Translations under genes and position numbers: made by a program
Shown: in pieces, positions 1 through 4,525 of the stretch
Numbering within the stretch: the first letter of the stretch is position 1
How the letters are laid out: every line of letters begins with the position of its first letter
Assembly (NCBI GenBank): GCA_001916035.1
Contig: MNRQ01000049.1
Span: 1 to 6,790 of the forward strand
From: Clostridium sp. 27_14
GTDB taxonomy: Bacteria > Bacillota > Clostridia > TANB77 > CAG-508
Direction of reading: 5' to 3'
Length of the DNA: 6,790 nucleotides
Notes under the pieces: generated by a model
Seen by the model: only the letters and a program-made list of their open reading frames with translations
What the model was told of the DNA's origin: nothing
Database searches by the model: none

Positions 1-66
1 AAACCTATAAACTTTTCTTATTTATTGGTTCATGTTTTGATTATTAAAAATATGAATTTTAAATAG
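1..66 (+). CDS. 3' end of a Spo0A C-terminal-domain-like frame, if the molecule is circular
   Basis: Position 1 opens a frame of 21 codons ending in TAG at 64-66. Read on its own it is nothing, but it is exactly in phase with the Spo0A_C-like frame that runs off position 6790 (last codon 6788-6790). The joined product reads GYTIS followed by KPINFSYLLVHVL. Spo0A proteins have GYT(V/I)S, a few linker residues, then KPTNSEFIA.VADKL, so the KP.N motif and the following hydrophobic pattern line up, though the linker is shorter than usual. The stop overlaps the start of the recombinase Shine-Dalgarno, as in an operon. The continuation is inferred: it requires the two ends of the window to be joined in the real molecule. 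Confidence 0.5.
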   Translation, partial: KPINFSYLLVHVLIIKNMNFK

Positions 67-81
67 GAGGAGTTTTTTATT

Positions 82-1037
82 ATGGAAAAAATTGAATATG
101 ATATTGACGAGTTTATGGATTATTGTACAGTAAAAAATTTATCAGTAAAAACAATAGCAAGTTATGAACAAACATTGAGGTTATTAGCCCATTATTTGAT
201 AGAATTTCACAATGTTAAATCAGCAGAGAATACAAAAGAATTGCATATAATGTCATATATAAAATATTTAAAAGATAGAGGAAAATATACGGTTGTAAGT
301 AATCAAAATACTAAAAATATTAATTTTCCAGAAAACAGAGAAGATTTTGGAAAAAAAATAGAAACTACAACTATTAATAATTATATTAGAAATATAAAAG
401 TATTTTATAATTATTTATATAATAATAGATATATTACCAACAATCCTGTAACAAGGATTAAAGAAATAAGATGTACAAGAAAAGCGGTAGGGTTTATTGA
501 TGATGAGAATTTTAATAGATTGTTAAAAGTATTTGACTTATCAAAATTTCATGAGTATAGAGATTATATAATAACTCAATTGATGTTTGATACTGGAATG
601 AGGTTAGGTGAAACATTGCTTATAAAAGAAACCGATATTGATTTTACAAAAAGAACAATATTATTGCCAGCAGAAAATACAAAAGGGAAAAAAGATAGAT
701 ATGCTTTCTTTTCAGAAGAAATGTTGAAACAATTAAGAAGATGGTTAAAATATAAAGATAGATATAGACAATCAGAATATGTTTTTTGTACAAATAAGGG
801 AAAATCATTAAATATTTTTTTAAGAAATACGGAAATAGAATTGGATTAAGCGAAATACATCCACATATGCTAAGGAATAATTTTGCTAAAAGATTTCTAA
901 TGCGAGGTGGAGATATTTATACTTTATCTAAAATATTAGGGCACTCTTCAGTAAAAGTTACAGAAGAAGCATATTTAGATTTGGATACAGACGATTTAAG
1001 AACTAATTATCAAAGGTATTCACCTTTGGCAAATTAA
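82..1037 (+). CDS. Tyrosine recombinase/integrase (XerC/D-like), split by a frameshift
   Basis: DNA strand-exchange enzyme of the phage-integrase family. The first frame (82-849, 255 residues) carries the SAM-like core-binding domain (about residues 1-120) and the first half of the catalytic domain: Arg174 in GMRLGE and Lys201 in TKGKKDR. It then runs into a stop. The rest of the catalytic domain continues in the -1 frame (822-1037) with HPHMLRNNFAKRF (His262/Arg265), LGHSS (His288) and the nucleophile Tyr298 in EEAYLDL, numbered as a fused 318-residue protein. The short product lacks four of six catalytic residues and should be inactive. Start at 82 is set by AGGAGGAG (65-72), 9 bases upstream. 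The break lies at a run of seven T (815-821): one extra T would restore the frame. From memory of relatives, the linker here is also about five residues short, which points to a real deletion. A recombinase of this type on a small replicon usually integrates it or resolves multimers. Confidence 0.85.
815..822 (+). other. T7 run with U UUU UUA heptamer at the recombinase frame break
   Basis: In the recombinase reading frame the codons are ATT-TTT-TTA, so bases 816-822 form T TTT TTA, the same heptamer used for -1 ribosomal frameshifting in HIV-1 gag-pol. A -1 slip here continues as AAG AAA TAC GGA, exactly the frame that holds the missing catalytic half. Downstream I find only a weak 5-bp stem (TGGAT/ATCCA, 12-base loop), so a stimulatory structure is not evident. 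Loss of one T from a T8 run, or a small deletion, explains the data equally well. Confidence 0.45.
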
Positions 1038-1059
1038 AAAAGAAAGTAGGAAAGATATT

Positions 1060-1350
1060 ATGATTGTACAAGAAAAAGAGCTAAATAAGATAATAAGAAA
1101 GAATTTTTACTTAAAAGATATTTGCTTAGAAATAGACGGAATATTATATGGTAAAATCTATTTTAAAAAAGCGGTATGCAAATATAGATATAAAATAGGA
1201 ATATTAATTATTTTTGATATTGTAAATATTTTAAAAGTTGATTTATCTTCAGAATATGAAATTATATTTAATAAAAAAGAAAAAAGTCTGATAATAAAAT
1301 TAGATAATGGACAAGATATAAAAATACTAGAATTTAAGAGTAAACAGTAA
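1060..1350 (+). CDS. Hypothetical 96-residue protein downstream of the recombinase
   Basis: Not recognised. The start is well supported: AGGAAAG lies 8 bases upstream of the ATG, and the gene begins 22 bases after the recombinase stop on the same strand, so the two are probably co-transcribed. The protein is rich in Lys, Ile and Glu. It alternates short hydrophobic stretches (GILYGKIYF, KIGILIIFDIVNIL, KSLIIKL, DIKILEF) with charged turns, suggesting a small beta-rich soluble fold. No signal peptide, clear membrane segment, Cys pair or helix-turn-helix is visible. A role accessory to the recombinase is possible from position alone. Confidence 0.7.
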   Translation: MIVQEKELNKIIRKNFYLKDICLEIDGILYGKIYFKKAVCKYRYKIGILIIFDIVNILKVDLSSEYEIIFNKKEKSLIIKLDNGQDIKILEFKSKQ

Positions 1351-1394
1351 AAATAAAAAATAGTTTTATTGATATTAAAATTATTTTAGTTACT

Positions 1395-1423
1395 TGTATT
1401 TTAAAAAAAAGTATGCTAATATA
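1395..1423 (+). promoter_or_regulatory. Promoter for the small-ORF transcript
   Basis: -35 TTGTAT (1395-1400), 17-base spacer, -10 TAATAT (1418-1423), preceded by TGC to give an extended -10. Predicted transcription start is near 1430, leaving a leader of about 59 bases before the ATG at 1489. Confidence 0.65.
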
Positions 1424-1430
1424 GTGGCAA

Positions 1431-1470
1431 CCTTTTCAAAGTCAGAAAGGTAAGTCTTTTACTAAAGGAC
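1431..1470 (+). promoter_or_regulatory. Structured 5' leader with two hairpins
   Basis: Two stems sit between the predicted transcript start and the Shine-Dalgarno of the small ORF. The first pairs ACCTTT (1431-1436) with AAAGGT (1446-1451). The second pairs GTCTTTT (1454-1460) with AAAGGAC (1464-1470), with one G-U pair and a three-base loop. The pyrimidine arm CCTTTTC of the first hairpin could alternatively pair with the purine-rich ribosome site GGAAAGG (1471-1477), so the leader could switch between open and closed states. That switch is an inference. Confidence 0.45.
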
Positions 1471-1488
1471 GGAAAGGGGGCAAATGAG

Positions 1489-1599
1489 ATGACGCAACCA
1501 GACCTTATTCAAAAGCTAATTGAACAGTTATTAGAAGAAAGAGAAAGGAACATCAGGCTTCAATTACAATTAGAAGAAATAAAAAAAGGTAAAGACTAA
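1489..1599 (+). CDS. 36-residue peptide, target of a convergent antisense RNA
   Basis: A short ORF with a good ribosome site: AAAGGGGG ends 8 bases before ATG 1489. It has its own promoter (1395-1423) and terminator (1621-1655), so it is the only ORF of the transcript. The peptide starts MTQPDLIQKLIEQLL and continues with an E/R/Q/L-rich stretch, ending KKGKD. Leu/Ile spacing gives a long amphipathic helix. With 8 acidic and 7 basic residues it is near neutral and has no membrane span, unlike Fst, TxpA or other classical type I toxins. Codons 3 to 6 lie in CAACCAGACC (1495-1504), which is repeated at 1708-1717 in the antisense RNA gene, so the antisense loop can pair with the start region. 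A helical regulatory or toxic peptide is a guess; I know no homologue. Confidence 0.6.
   Translation: MTQPDLIQKLIEQLLEERERNIRLQLQLEEIKKGKD
1495..1504 (+). repeat. Direct repeat copy 1 (CAACCAGACC), at the start of the peptide ORF
   Basis: CAACCAGACC covers codons 3-6 of the peptide ORF. An identical copy lies at 1708-1717. Because the second copy is transcribed from the opposite strand, the two RNAs are complementary here. Including flanking bases, pairing extends to 13 positions with one G-U pair (sense 1492-1504). This matches the role of DRa/DRb in pAD1 par. Confidence 0.75.
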
Positions 1600-1620
1600 A
1601 AGTGTCATTACATAGTCGAA

Positions 1621-1655
1621 GTGAGGAAGCTGTTACGAAGTTTCCTTGCTTTTTT
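1621..1655 (+). terminator. Intrinsic terminator of the peptide transcript
   Basis: GTGAGGAAGC (1621-1630) pairs with GTTTCCTTGC (1640-1649) over 10 positions, three of them G-U, closing a nine-base loop TGTTACGAA. Six T residues follow (1650-1655). The loop contains GTTACGA, which is repeated in the loop of the opposing terminator at 1676-1682. Confidence 0.7.
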
Positions 1656-1666
1656 GAATAAAAAAA

Positions 1667-1691
1667 GTATGTGTAGTTACGATACACATAC
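1667..1691 (-). terminator. Intrinsic terminator of the antisense RNA
   Basis: A perfect 9-bp inverted repeat, GTATGTGTA/TACACATAC, with loop GTTACGA (+ strand) at 1676-1682. On the minus strand it is followed by seven T residues (1660-1666), a textbook intrinsic terminator. Confidence 0.8.
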
Positions 1692-1707
1692 AAGCAAACG
1701 ATATACA

Positions 1708-1717
1708 CAACCAGACC
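1708..1717 (+). repeat. Direct repeat copy 2 (CAACCAGACC), in the antisense RNA loop
   Basis: Second identical copy of the 10-mer at 1495-1504. It is placed in the single-stranded loop of the first hairpin of the minus-strand RNA, which is where a target-recognition sequence would be expected. Confidence 0.75.
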
Positions 1718-1743
1718 GAAGGTATATTGTTTAATGTAACTAT

Positions 1744-1772
1744 ATGATAACACCTTTTTTATAATTTGTCAA
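1744..1772 (-). promoter_or_regulatory. Strong promoter for the antisense RNA
   Basis: On the minus strand: TTGACA (1772-1767), 17-base spacer, TATCAT (1749-1744) with an upstream TGT giving an extended -10. The -35 is a perfect consensus and better than that of the opposing sense promoter, as is usual when the inhibitor RNA must be in excess. Predicted start is near 1737. Confidence 0.75.
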
Positions 1773-1877
1773 ATGAAAATTTATAAAAATATGTATGTGC
1801 TATGTTTAAGGTTACAAATACTGTCAAACAATAGATACAACCTGAGCTAAATATATAACAAACATAATGTATATCAA

Positions 1878-2054
1878 TCAATCCTGTAAATTTTTTAATC
1901 CAAACTCAATTATTTGATTTACTACACTATTAAAACTCAACTGATTTTTTTCAGCCAATTCGGTAATCTTATCAAAAGTTTTTCCACTTATACGTATGGT
2001 TCTAGTTATTGTATCATTATTTTTTTTTGCTTTTTCAATTTTTAATTTTTCCAC
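1878..2054 (-). CDS. Ribbon-helix-helix (Arc/CopG-type) transcriptional regulator
   Basis: A 58-residue DNA-binding protein. After a Lys-rich N-terminus comes the ribbon strand TRTIRIS (about residues 17-23), then helix A (GKTFDKITELAEKNQ) and helix B (SFNSVVNQIIEFGLKNL), the normal order of a dimeric RHH fold that inserts the beta ribbon into the major groove. I place the start at GTG 2054 because AGGGTG (2066-2061) lies 6 bases upstream; the frame can be extended to a TTG at 2081 but without a ribosome site. It is divergent from the zinc-ribbon gene at 2169. Three 11-bp repeats in between are likely operators, so autoregulation and control of the neighbour are expected. RHH proteins of this size on plasmids include copy-number and partition regulators. 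Confidence 0.8.
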   Translation of the reverse strand: MEKLKIEKAKKNNDTITRTIRISGKTFDKITELAEKNQLSFNSVVNQIIEFGLKNLQD

Positions 2055-2070
2055 ATTAATCACCCTAAAT

Positions 2071-2121
2071 ATTGTACCCAAAAAAAAGTTTAAAATAAGT
2101 ACACAAAAATGTATACAAAAA
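2071..2121. promoter_or_regulatory. Probable RHH operator: three GTAYMCAAAAA repeats
   Basis: GTACCCAAAAA (2074-2084), GTACACAAAAA (2099-2109) and GTATACAAAAA (2111-2121) are same-orientation repeats matching GTAYMCAAAAA, with start-to-start distances of 25 and 12 bases. The third overlaps the -35 of the rightward promoter. The first overlaps a possible leftward -10 (TACAAT on the minus strand, 2076-2071), which has a poor -35. Short tandem repeats are the usual RHH targets, so binding by the adjacent regulator is inferred. Confidence 0.55.
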
Positions 2122-2140
2122 TTAAACCTTGTGTTATAAT
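2112..2140 (+). promoter_or_regulatory. Promoter for the zinc-ribbon membrane protein gene
   Basis: -35 TATACA (2112-2117, 4 of 6 consensus), 17-base spacer, perfect -10 TATAAT (2135-2140) preceded by TGT (extended -10). Predicted start is near 2147, about 22 bases ahead of the ATG at 2169. The weak -35 lies inside an RHH repeat, so repressor binding would block RNA polymerase. Confidence 0.7.
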
Positions 2141-2168
2141 GTAAAAAAATAAGAAAGGGGATAGTGTT

Positions 2169-2471
2169 ATGGAAGATATTGAAAATTGTTCAAAATGTGG
2201 TAAGAAGATTTCAACTAAAGAATTTATTGAGAATGGTGGACTTTTTATTAATTGCATGAATAAAAAGGAAGCGGTAGAAACTAAGAAAATAAAAAGTTCA
2301 AAAGTGAATAAGCAATCAGAAAATAAAGTTGCTCATATTATTAAAACATTAGCAATAATGGTAGGAATTTTAGGTAGTGTATCTTTTTGTTTTCTTGAGG
2401 ATTTTACTATTGGCTTTATAGTTGTTTCTATTATTAGTGCTATTTTCATTTATGCTATGGGGAAGGTTTAG
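2169..2471 (+). CDS. Zinc-ribbon-like protein with two membrane helices
   Basis: 100 residues. The N-terminus has CSKCGKK (Cys7, Cys10) and a third Cys at 29 (INCMNKK). This looks like a zinc ribbon in which the last CxxC has lost its second Cys, so metal binding may be weak or shared between subunits. A Lys/Ser-rich linker (about 34-53) leads to two hydrophobic helices (about 57-76 and 79-97) with a short acidic turn, consistent with both ends in the cytoplasm. Ribosome site GGGG ends 8 bases before the ATG. The next gene follows 72 bases later on the same strand and is also membrane-linked, so they may form one unit under RHH control. Function unknown. Confidence 0.75.
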   Translation: MEDIENCSKCGKKISTKEFIENGGLFINCMNKKEAVETKKIKSSKVNKQSENKVAHIIKTLAIMVGILGSVSFCFLEDFTIGFIVVSIISAIFIYAMGKV

Positions 2472-2543
2472 CATTATTGCAAGAAACTGCAAACAATACA
2501 AGTAAAAAATAACATTATTATATTTAAAAGAGGGAGTTTATGT

Positions 2544-3731
2544 ATGAAAAAAACAAATAAAATATTAGAGGCAAAGTCAGAAATAATTATTATAGTTATA
2601 GTGCTGATATTAATAGTATTAGCATTTATACAACCAATACATGTTTTTATTACCAAAAATACTATAAAAAAAGAGGTTGAAAAAAATATTTTAAAAGATA
2701 TAGATTATATTGATTACCAAATAGATGGTAAGTACTTTAACGTTTTAAATATACAAATGAAAGAAGATTTTGAAGATTATGAGTATTCAAAAAAGAAAGA
2801 TACTGCAACAGATGCGTTAGATAAATTTACAAAAATATATAATAACTATGAAGATACCTTTATAGACAAAACAAGTACTGATTATATAAATGATAGTGTA
2901 AAGGAAGTAACAAATGCAAAAGTTATATTAACTTGCAAAGAGAACAAATATACAATTTTTGGTGGTTTTTGCAAAAATAATAAAGAATATTCAGAACAAG
3001 TATATTTTAAAGAAATAATAATAAATCAACTAAATAATGATGATAAAAAGGAAGAACTAACAAATTTATTAAAATCTACAACTTACAGTAAAGAAATATT
3101 AACAAGTATCATGAATTTAAAAGACATAAAACAAAAAGAAAATGAAATTATATATCAAGCAGCTATTGCAAATAAAGACAAATATAAAAAAGAATTAGAA
3201 TTGCTAGAAAAAGTATCAACATATAAAGACAGCAAAGACTTAATTAGAAAAATAAAAAAGCAACATGAACTAGATGGAGAATGGAGTGGAAAATATGCCA
3301 GATGGATAATAAGTGGGAACACATGCTATAACATATACAGCGATGCATCATATAAATACAACTATGACACATATTATTGTACATATAGCAATAATATTTT
3401 ATATATTTTCAATAACTCAGCCAAAGCTGCAGATATAAACAATGCTGTATTTAAAATGAGTTATAAGGATGGAAAACTAACTTATACATCAAGTTACAAT
3501 AATACAATAATATTATCAAAGGAAAGTGATAATATTATTCCTAAAGATATTGTAAAAATTCCAGAGCCTGCAATAAGTATGACAAAAGATGAAGTTCTAA
3601 ATAGTACTTGGGGAAAACCTGAAAAAATCAATAAAACTAATACACGATATGGTACAAGAGAACAATGGTGTTATTCGCAAAATAAATATATTTATTTTGA
3701 AAATGGTATAGTTACATCTATTCAGGAATAA
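2544..3731 (+). CDS. Membrane-anchored surface protein with BamE-like C-terminal domain
   Basis: 395 residues with start set by AGAGGGAG 8 bases upstream of the ATG. One hydrophobic helix (about 14-29) after a short charged N-terminus should act as an uncleaved signal anchor, with the rest outside the cell. Residues 35-240 are charged and mostly helical and contain a TYKDSKDLI motif, a short repeat signature seen in many clostridial envelope proteins. From about 244 (DGEWSGKY) a Tyr-rich beta region resembles a lipocalin-like small barrel. Residues 338-395 contain ISMTKDEVLNSTWGKPEKIN and YGTREQWCY...YIYFENGIVTSIQ, the SmpA/OmlA/BamE-like fold found as a C-terminal module in Firmicute proteins. 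No catalytic motif is evident. Role unknown: cell-envelope or surface interaction is a guess. Confidence 0.75.
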   Translation: MKKTNKILEAKSEIIIIVIVLILIVLAFIQPIHVFITKNTIKKEVEKNILKDIDYIDYQIDGKYFNVLNIQMKEDFEDYEYSKKKDTATDALDKFTKIYNNYEDTFIDKTSTDYINDSVKEVTNAKVILTCKENKYTIFGGFCKNNKEYSEQVYFKEIIINQLNNDDKKEELTNLLKSTTYSKEILTSIMNLKDIKQKENEIIYQAAIANKDKYKKELELLEKVSTYKDSKDLIRKIKKQHELDGEWSGKYARWIISGNTCYNIYSDASYKYNYDTYYCTYSNNILYIFNNSAKAADINNAVFKMSYKDGKLTYTSSYNNTIILSKESDNIIPKDIVKIPEPAISMTKDEVLNSTWGKPEKINKTNTRYGTREQWCYSQNKYIYFENGIVTSIQE

Positions 3732-3808
3732 AACATAGAAATTTAGATTTGATATTATTTATTATTAATACAAATTAATTTGCTAGAAAAATTATCAAAA
3801 TAAAATTT

Positions 3809-3851
3809 AAAATATGTCTACAATCCACAAGGATAAACGTAGACATATTTT
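3809..3851 (+). terminator. Intrinsic terminator after the surface protein, probably bidirectional
   Basis: Thirteen perfect base pairs, AAAATATGTCTAC (3809-3821) with GTAGACATATTTT (3839-3851). A small nested stem ATCC/GGAT sits inside the loop. T-rich sequence follows in both directions, so it can stop both the rightward transcript from 2544-3731 and any leftward read-through from the helicase gene. Confidence 0.75.
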
Positions 3852-3920
3852 TATATTTAAACATACAAACTAATGCACTAAAAAACAATTTAACTTGTAG
3901 ACGATTTACAGGTTTATTTT

Positions 3921-3948
3921 TTGACTTATAGTATTTTTCTAATATATG
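3921..3948 (+). promoter_or_regulatory. Possible promoter into the non-coding region
   Basis: TTGACT (3921-3926, 5 of 6) and TATATG (3943-3948, 4 of 6) with a 16-base spacer. If real, it would give an RNA running toward the hairpin at 4275-4315. Such matches are frequent in DNA this AT-rich. Confidence 0.25.
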
Positions 3949-4168
3949 TATAAAAATGTATTGGAAAAAGTTTTTATATTTGCTGAATACATGAGCAGGG
4001 CAAGATTAATATAAAAAAATCTTTTTGAAAAGTTGATAATAGACCGCCACTTTTACAAAAAAGTACTATACGAATTAAATAAGTCGAACAAATCGCACAG
4101 TATCAACAGTTATAGAAAATTAATGGTAAAAAAATTTGCAATTTTATTCGTAGTAACTGATTAAAGGG

Positions 4169-4190
4169 AATATATGAAAATACATATATT
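4169..4190. repeat. 8-bp perfect inverted repeat
   Basis: AATATATG (4169-4176) and CATATATT (4183-4190) around AAAATA. On the + strand it encloses the ATG of a 23-codon candidate ORF. Confidence 0.5.
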
Positions 4191-4245
4191 GAAACTTGAT
4201 TGTAATCTGCTTTGCAAATATACGATATTAATTTTTATTTATTAA
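4174..4245 (+). CDS. Doubtful 23-residue hydrophobic peptide
   Basis: ATG 4174 is preceded by AAAGGGA at short spacing (about 4 bases). The frame runs 23 codons: a basic N-terminus (MKIHILKLDC) and a hydrophobic end (CKYTILIFIY). The ATG lies inside the 4169-4190 stem. The shape recalls small membrane-active peptides, but a 23-codon ORF is easily found by chance and there is no clear promoter. Confidence 0.15.
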   Translation: MKIHILKLDCNLLCKYTILIFIY

Positions 4246-4274
4246 AAAATGTTATATACTTATATAATCCATCT

Positions 4275-4315
4275 CGAACTAAAAAGTAATATTTTTCAAA
4301 TACTTTTCGAGTTCG
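4275..4315. repeat. Interrupted hairpin CGAACT...AGTTCG
   Basis: CGAACT (4275-4280) pairs with AGTTCG (4310-4315), then, after a small internal bulge, AAAAGTA (4282-4288) pairs with TACTTTT (4301-4307), leaving a 12-base loop. CTTTTC follows, so on the + strand it could be a weak terminator. It is unusually GC-rich at its base for this region. Confidence 0.5.
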
Positions 4316-4376
4316 CTTTTCAATTATACTTGTATCAATGGTTTGAGCTGATATCTCTTAAAAAATAATATATATA

Positions 4377-4439
4377 ATTTGTATTCAATAACTTTTTATA
4401 AATTGAATATTTATATAGTACAAGTTATTGAATGCAAAT
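4377..4439. repeat. 18-bp inverted repeat with nested 7-bp stem
   Basis: 4377-4394 and 4422-4439 are complementary at 17 of 18 positions; the exception is T-G. Inside the 27-base spacer TATAAAT and ATTTATA pair again around TGAAT. The arms are far longer than needed for termination and no T-run follows on either side. A cruciform or single-strand hairpin used in replication, or a binding site for the adjacent replication protein, is possible. Confidence 0.6.
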
Positions 4440-4484
4440 AGCAGATATGGGGGAAAGAACATTGTAAAATAAAAACTATAGGGA

Positions 4485-4518
4485 AAGGGGGGAAAGAAAG
4501 CTTTTGCTTTCCCCCCTT
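4485..4518 (-). terminator. G6/C6 terminator hairpin of the helicase gene
   Basis: AAGGGGGGAAAG (4485-4496) pairs perfectly with CTTTCCCCCCTT (4507-4518) around a 10-base loop. It begins 7 bases after the helicase stop codon. The T-rich stretch on the minus strand (TTTTTATTTT) starts about 8 bases beyond the stem, so it is not a textbook terminator and may instead protect the 3' end. GGGGGAAAGAA also occurs at 4449-4459. Confidence 0.6.
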
Positions 4519-4525
4519 ATAAGAG

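Larger units (their letters stand above)
1660..1737 (-). ncRNA. Antisense RNA, about 78 nt, two hairpins, antitoxin/ctRNA-like
   Basis: Predicted from promoter 1744-1772 to a terminator at 1660-1691. The first hairpin pairs 11 bases (1722-1732 with 1696-1706, one G-T) around a 15-base loop reading CTTCGGTCTGGTTGT on this strand. The second is a perfect 9-bp terminator stem with loop TCGTAAC. The first loop contains GGTCTGGTTG, the exact complement of the start region of the peptide ORF. It also holds YUNR-type U-turn motifs (UUCG, CUGG), typical of fast-pairing antisense RNAs. The terminator loop complements the loop of the sense terminator. The two transcripts converge but are predicted to end without overlapping, so inhibition would work through the repeats, as in pAD1 RNA II. 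No ORF with a ribosome site is contained in it. Confidence 0.72.
3732..4484. other. Intergenic region without convincing genes; candidate origin
   Basis: About 750 bases, extremely AT-rich, with no ORF having both useful length and a ribosome site. It holds a 13-bp terminator (3809-3851), three further hairpins (4169-4190, 4275-4315, 4377-4439), a possible rightward promoter (3921-3948) and a doubtful 23-codon ORF (4174-4245). It lies directly downstream of the helicase-like gene. Hairpin-rich, AT-rich DNA next to a replication gene is the most likely place for an origin if this is a plasmid, but I see no iteron array and no good DnaA box; the nearest match, CAATCCACA, is inside the terminator loop. 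Confidence 0.35.

Noticed and set aside
1489..1599. Fst/Ldr or TxpA family toxin
   Set aside because: The locus layout is par-like, but the peptide has no hydrophobic membrane stretch and no residue pattern of those families.
1553..1753. 66-codon minus-strand ORF (GTG start)
   Set aside because: It overlaps the peptide ORF, both terminators and the antisense RNA. It has no proper ribosome site, and its start lies within the antisense promoter, upstream of the predicted transcript start.
2055..2081. Longer RHH protein starting at TTG 2081
   Set aside because: No ribosome site for TTG, and the extension runs through operator and ribosome-site sequence. GTG 2054 has AGGGTG at 6-base spacing.
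2474..2656. 60-codon minus-strand ORF
   Set aside because: Antisense shadow of the 5' end of the surface-protein gene; its hydrophobicity mirrors the Ile-rich membrane segment of that gene, and it has no supporting signals.
3821..3830. DnaA box (CAATCCACA)
   Set aside because: Only 7 of 9 positions match, there is a single copy, and it is located in the loop of a terminator.
3985..4200. Degenerate coding remnant (a frame with phrases such as VDNRPPLLQ and VEQIAQYQQL interrupted by several stops)
   Set aside because: It gave a faint impression of a decayed recombinase, but the match is too short and interrupted to separate from chance.
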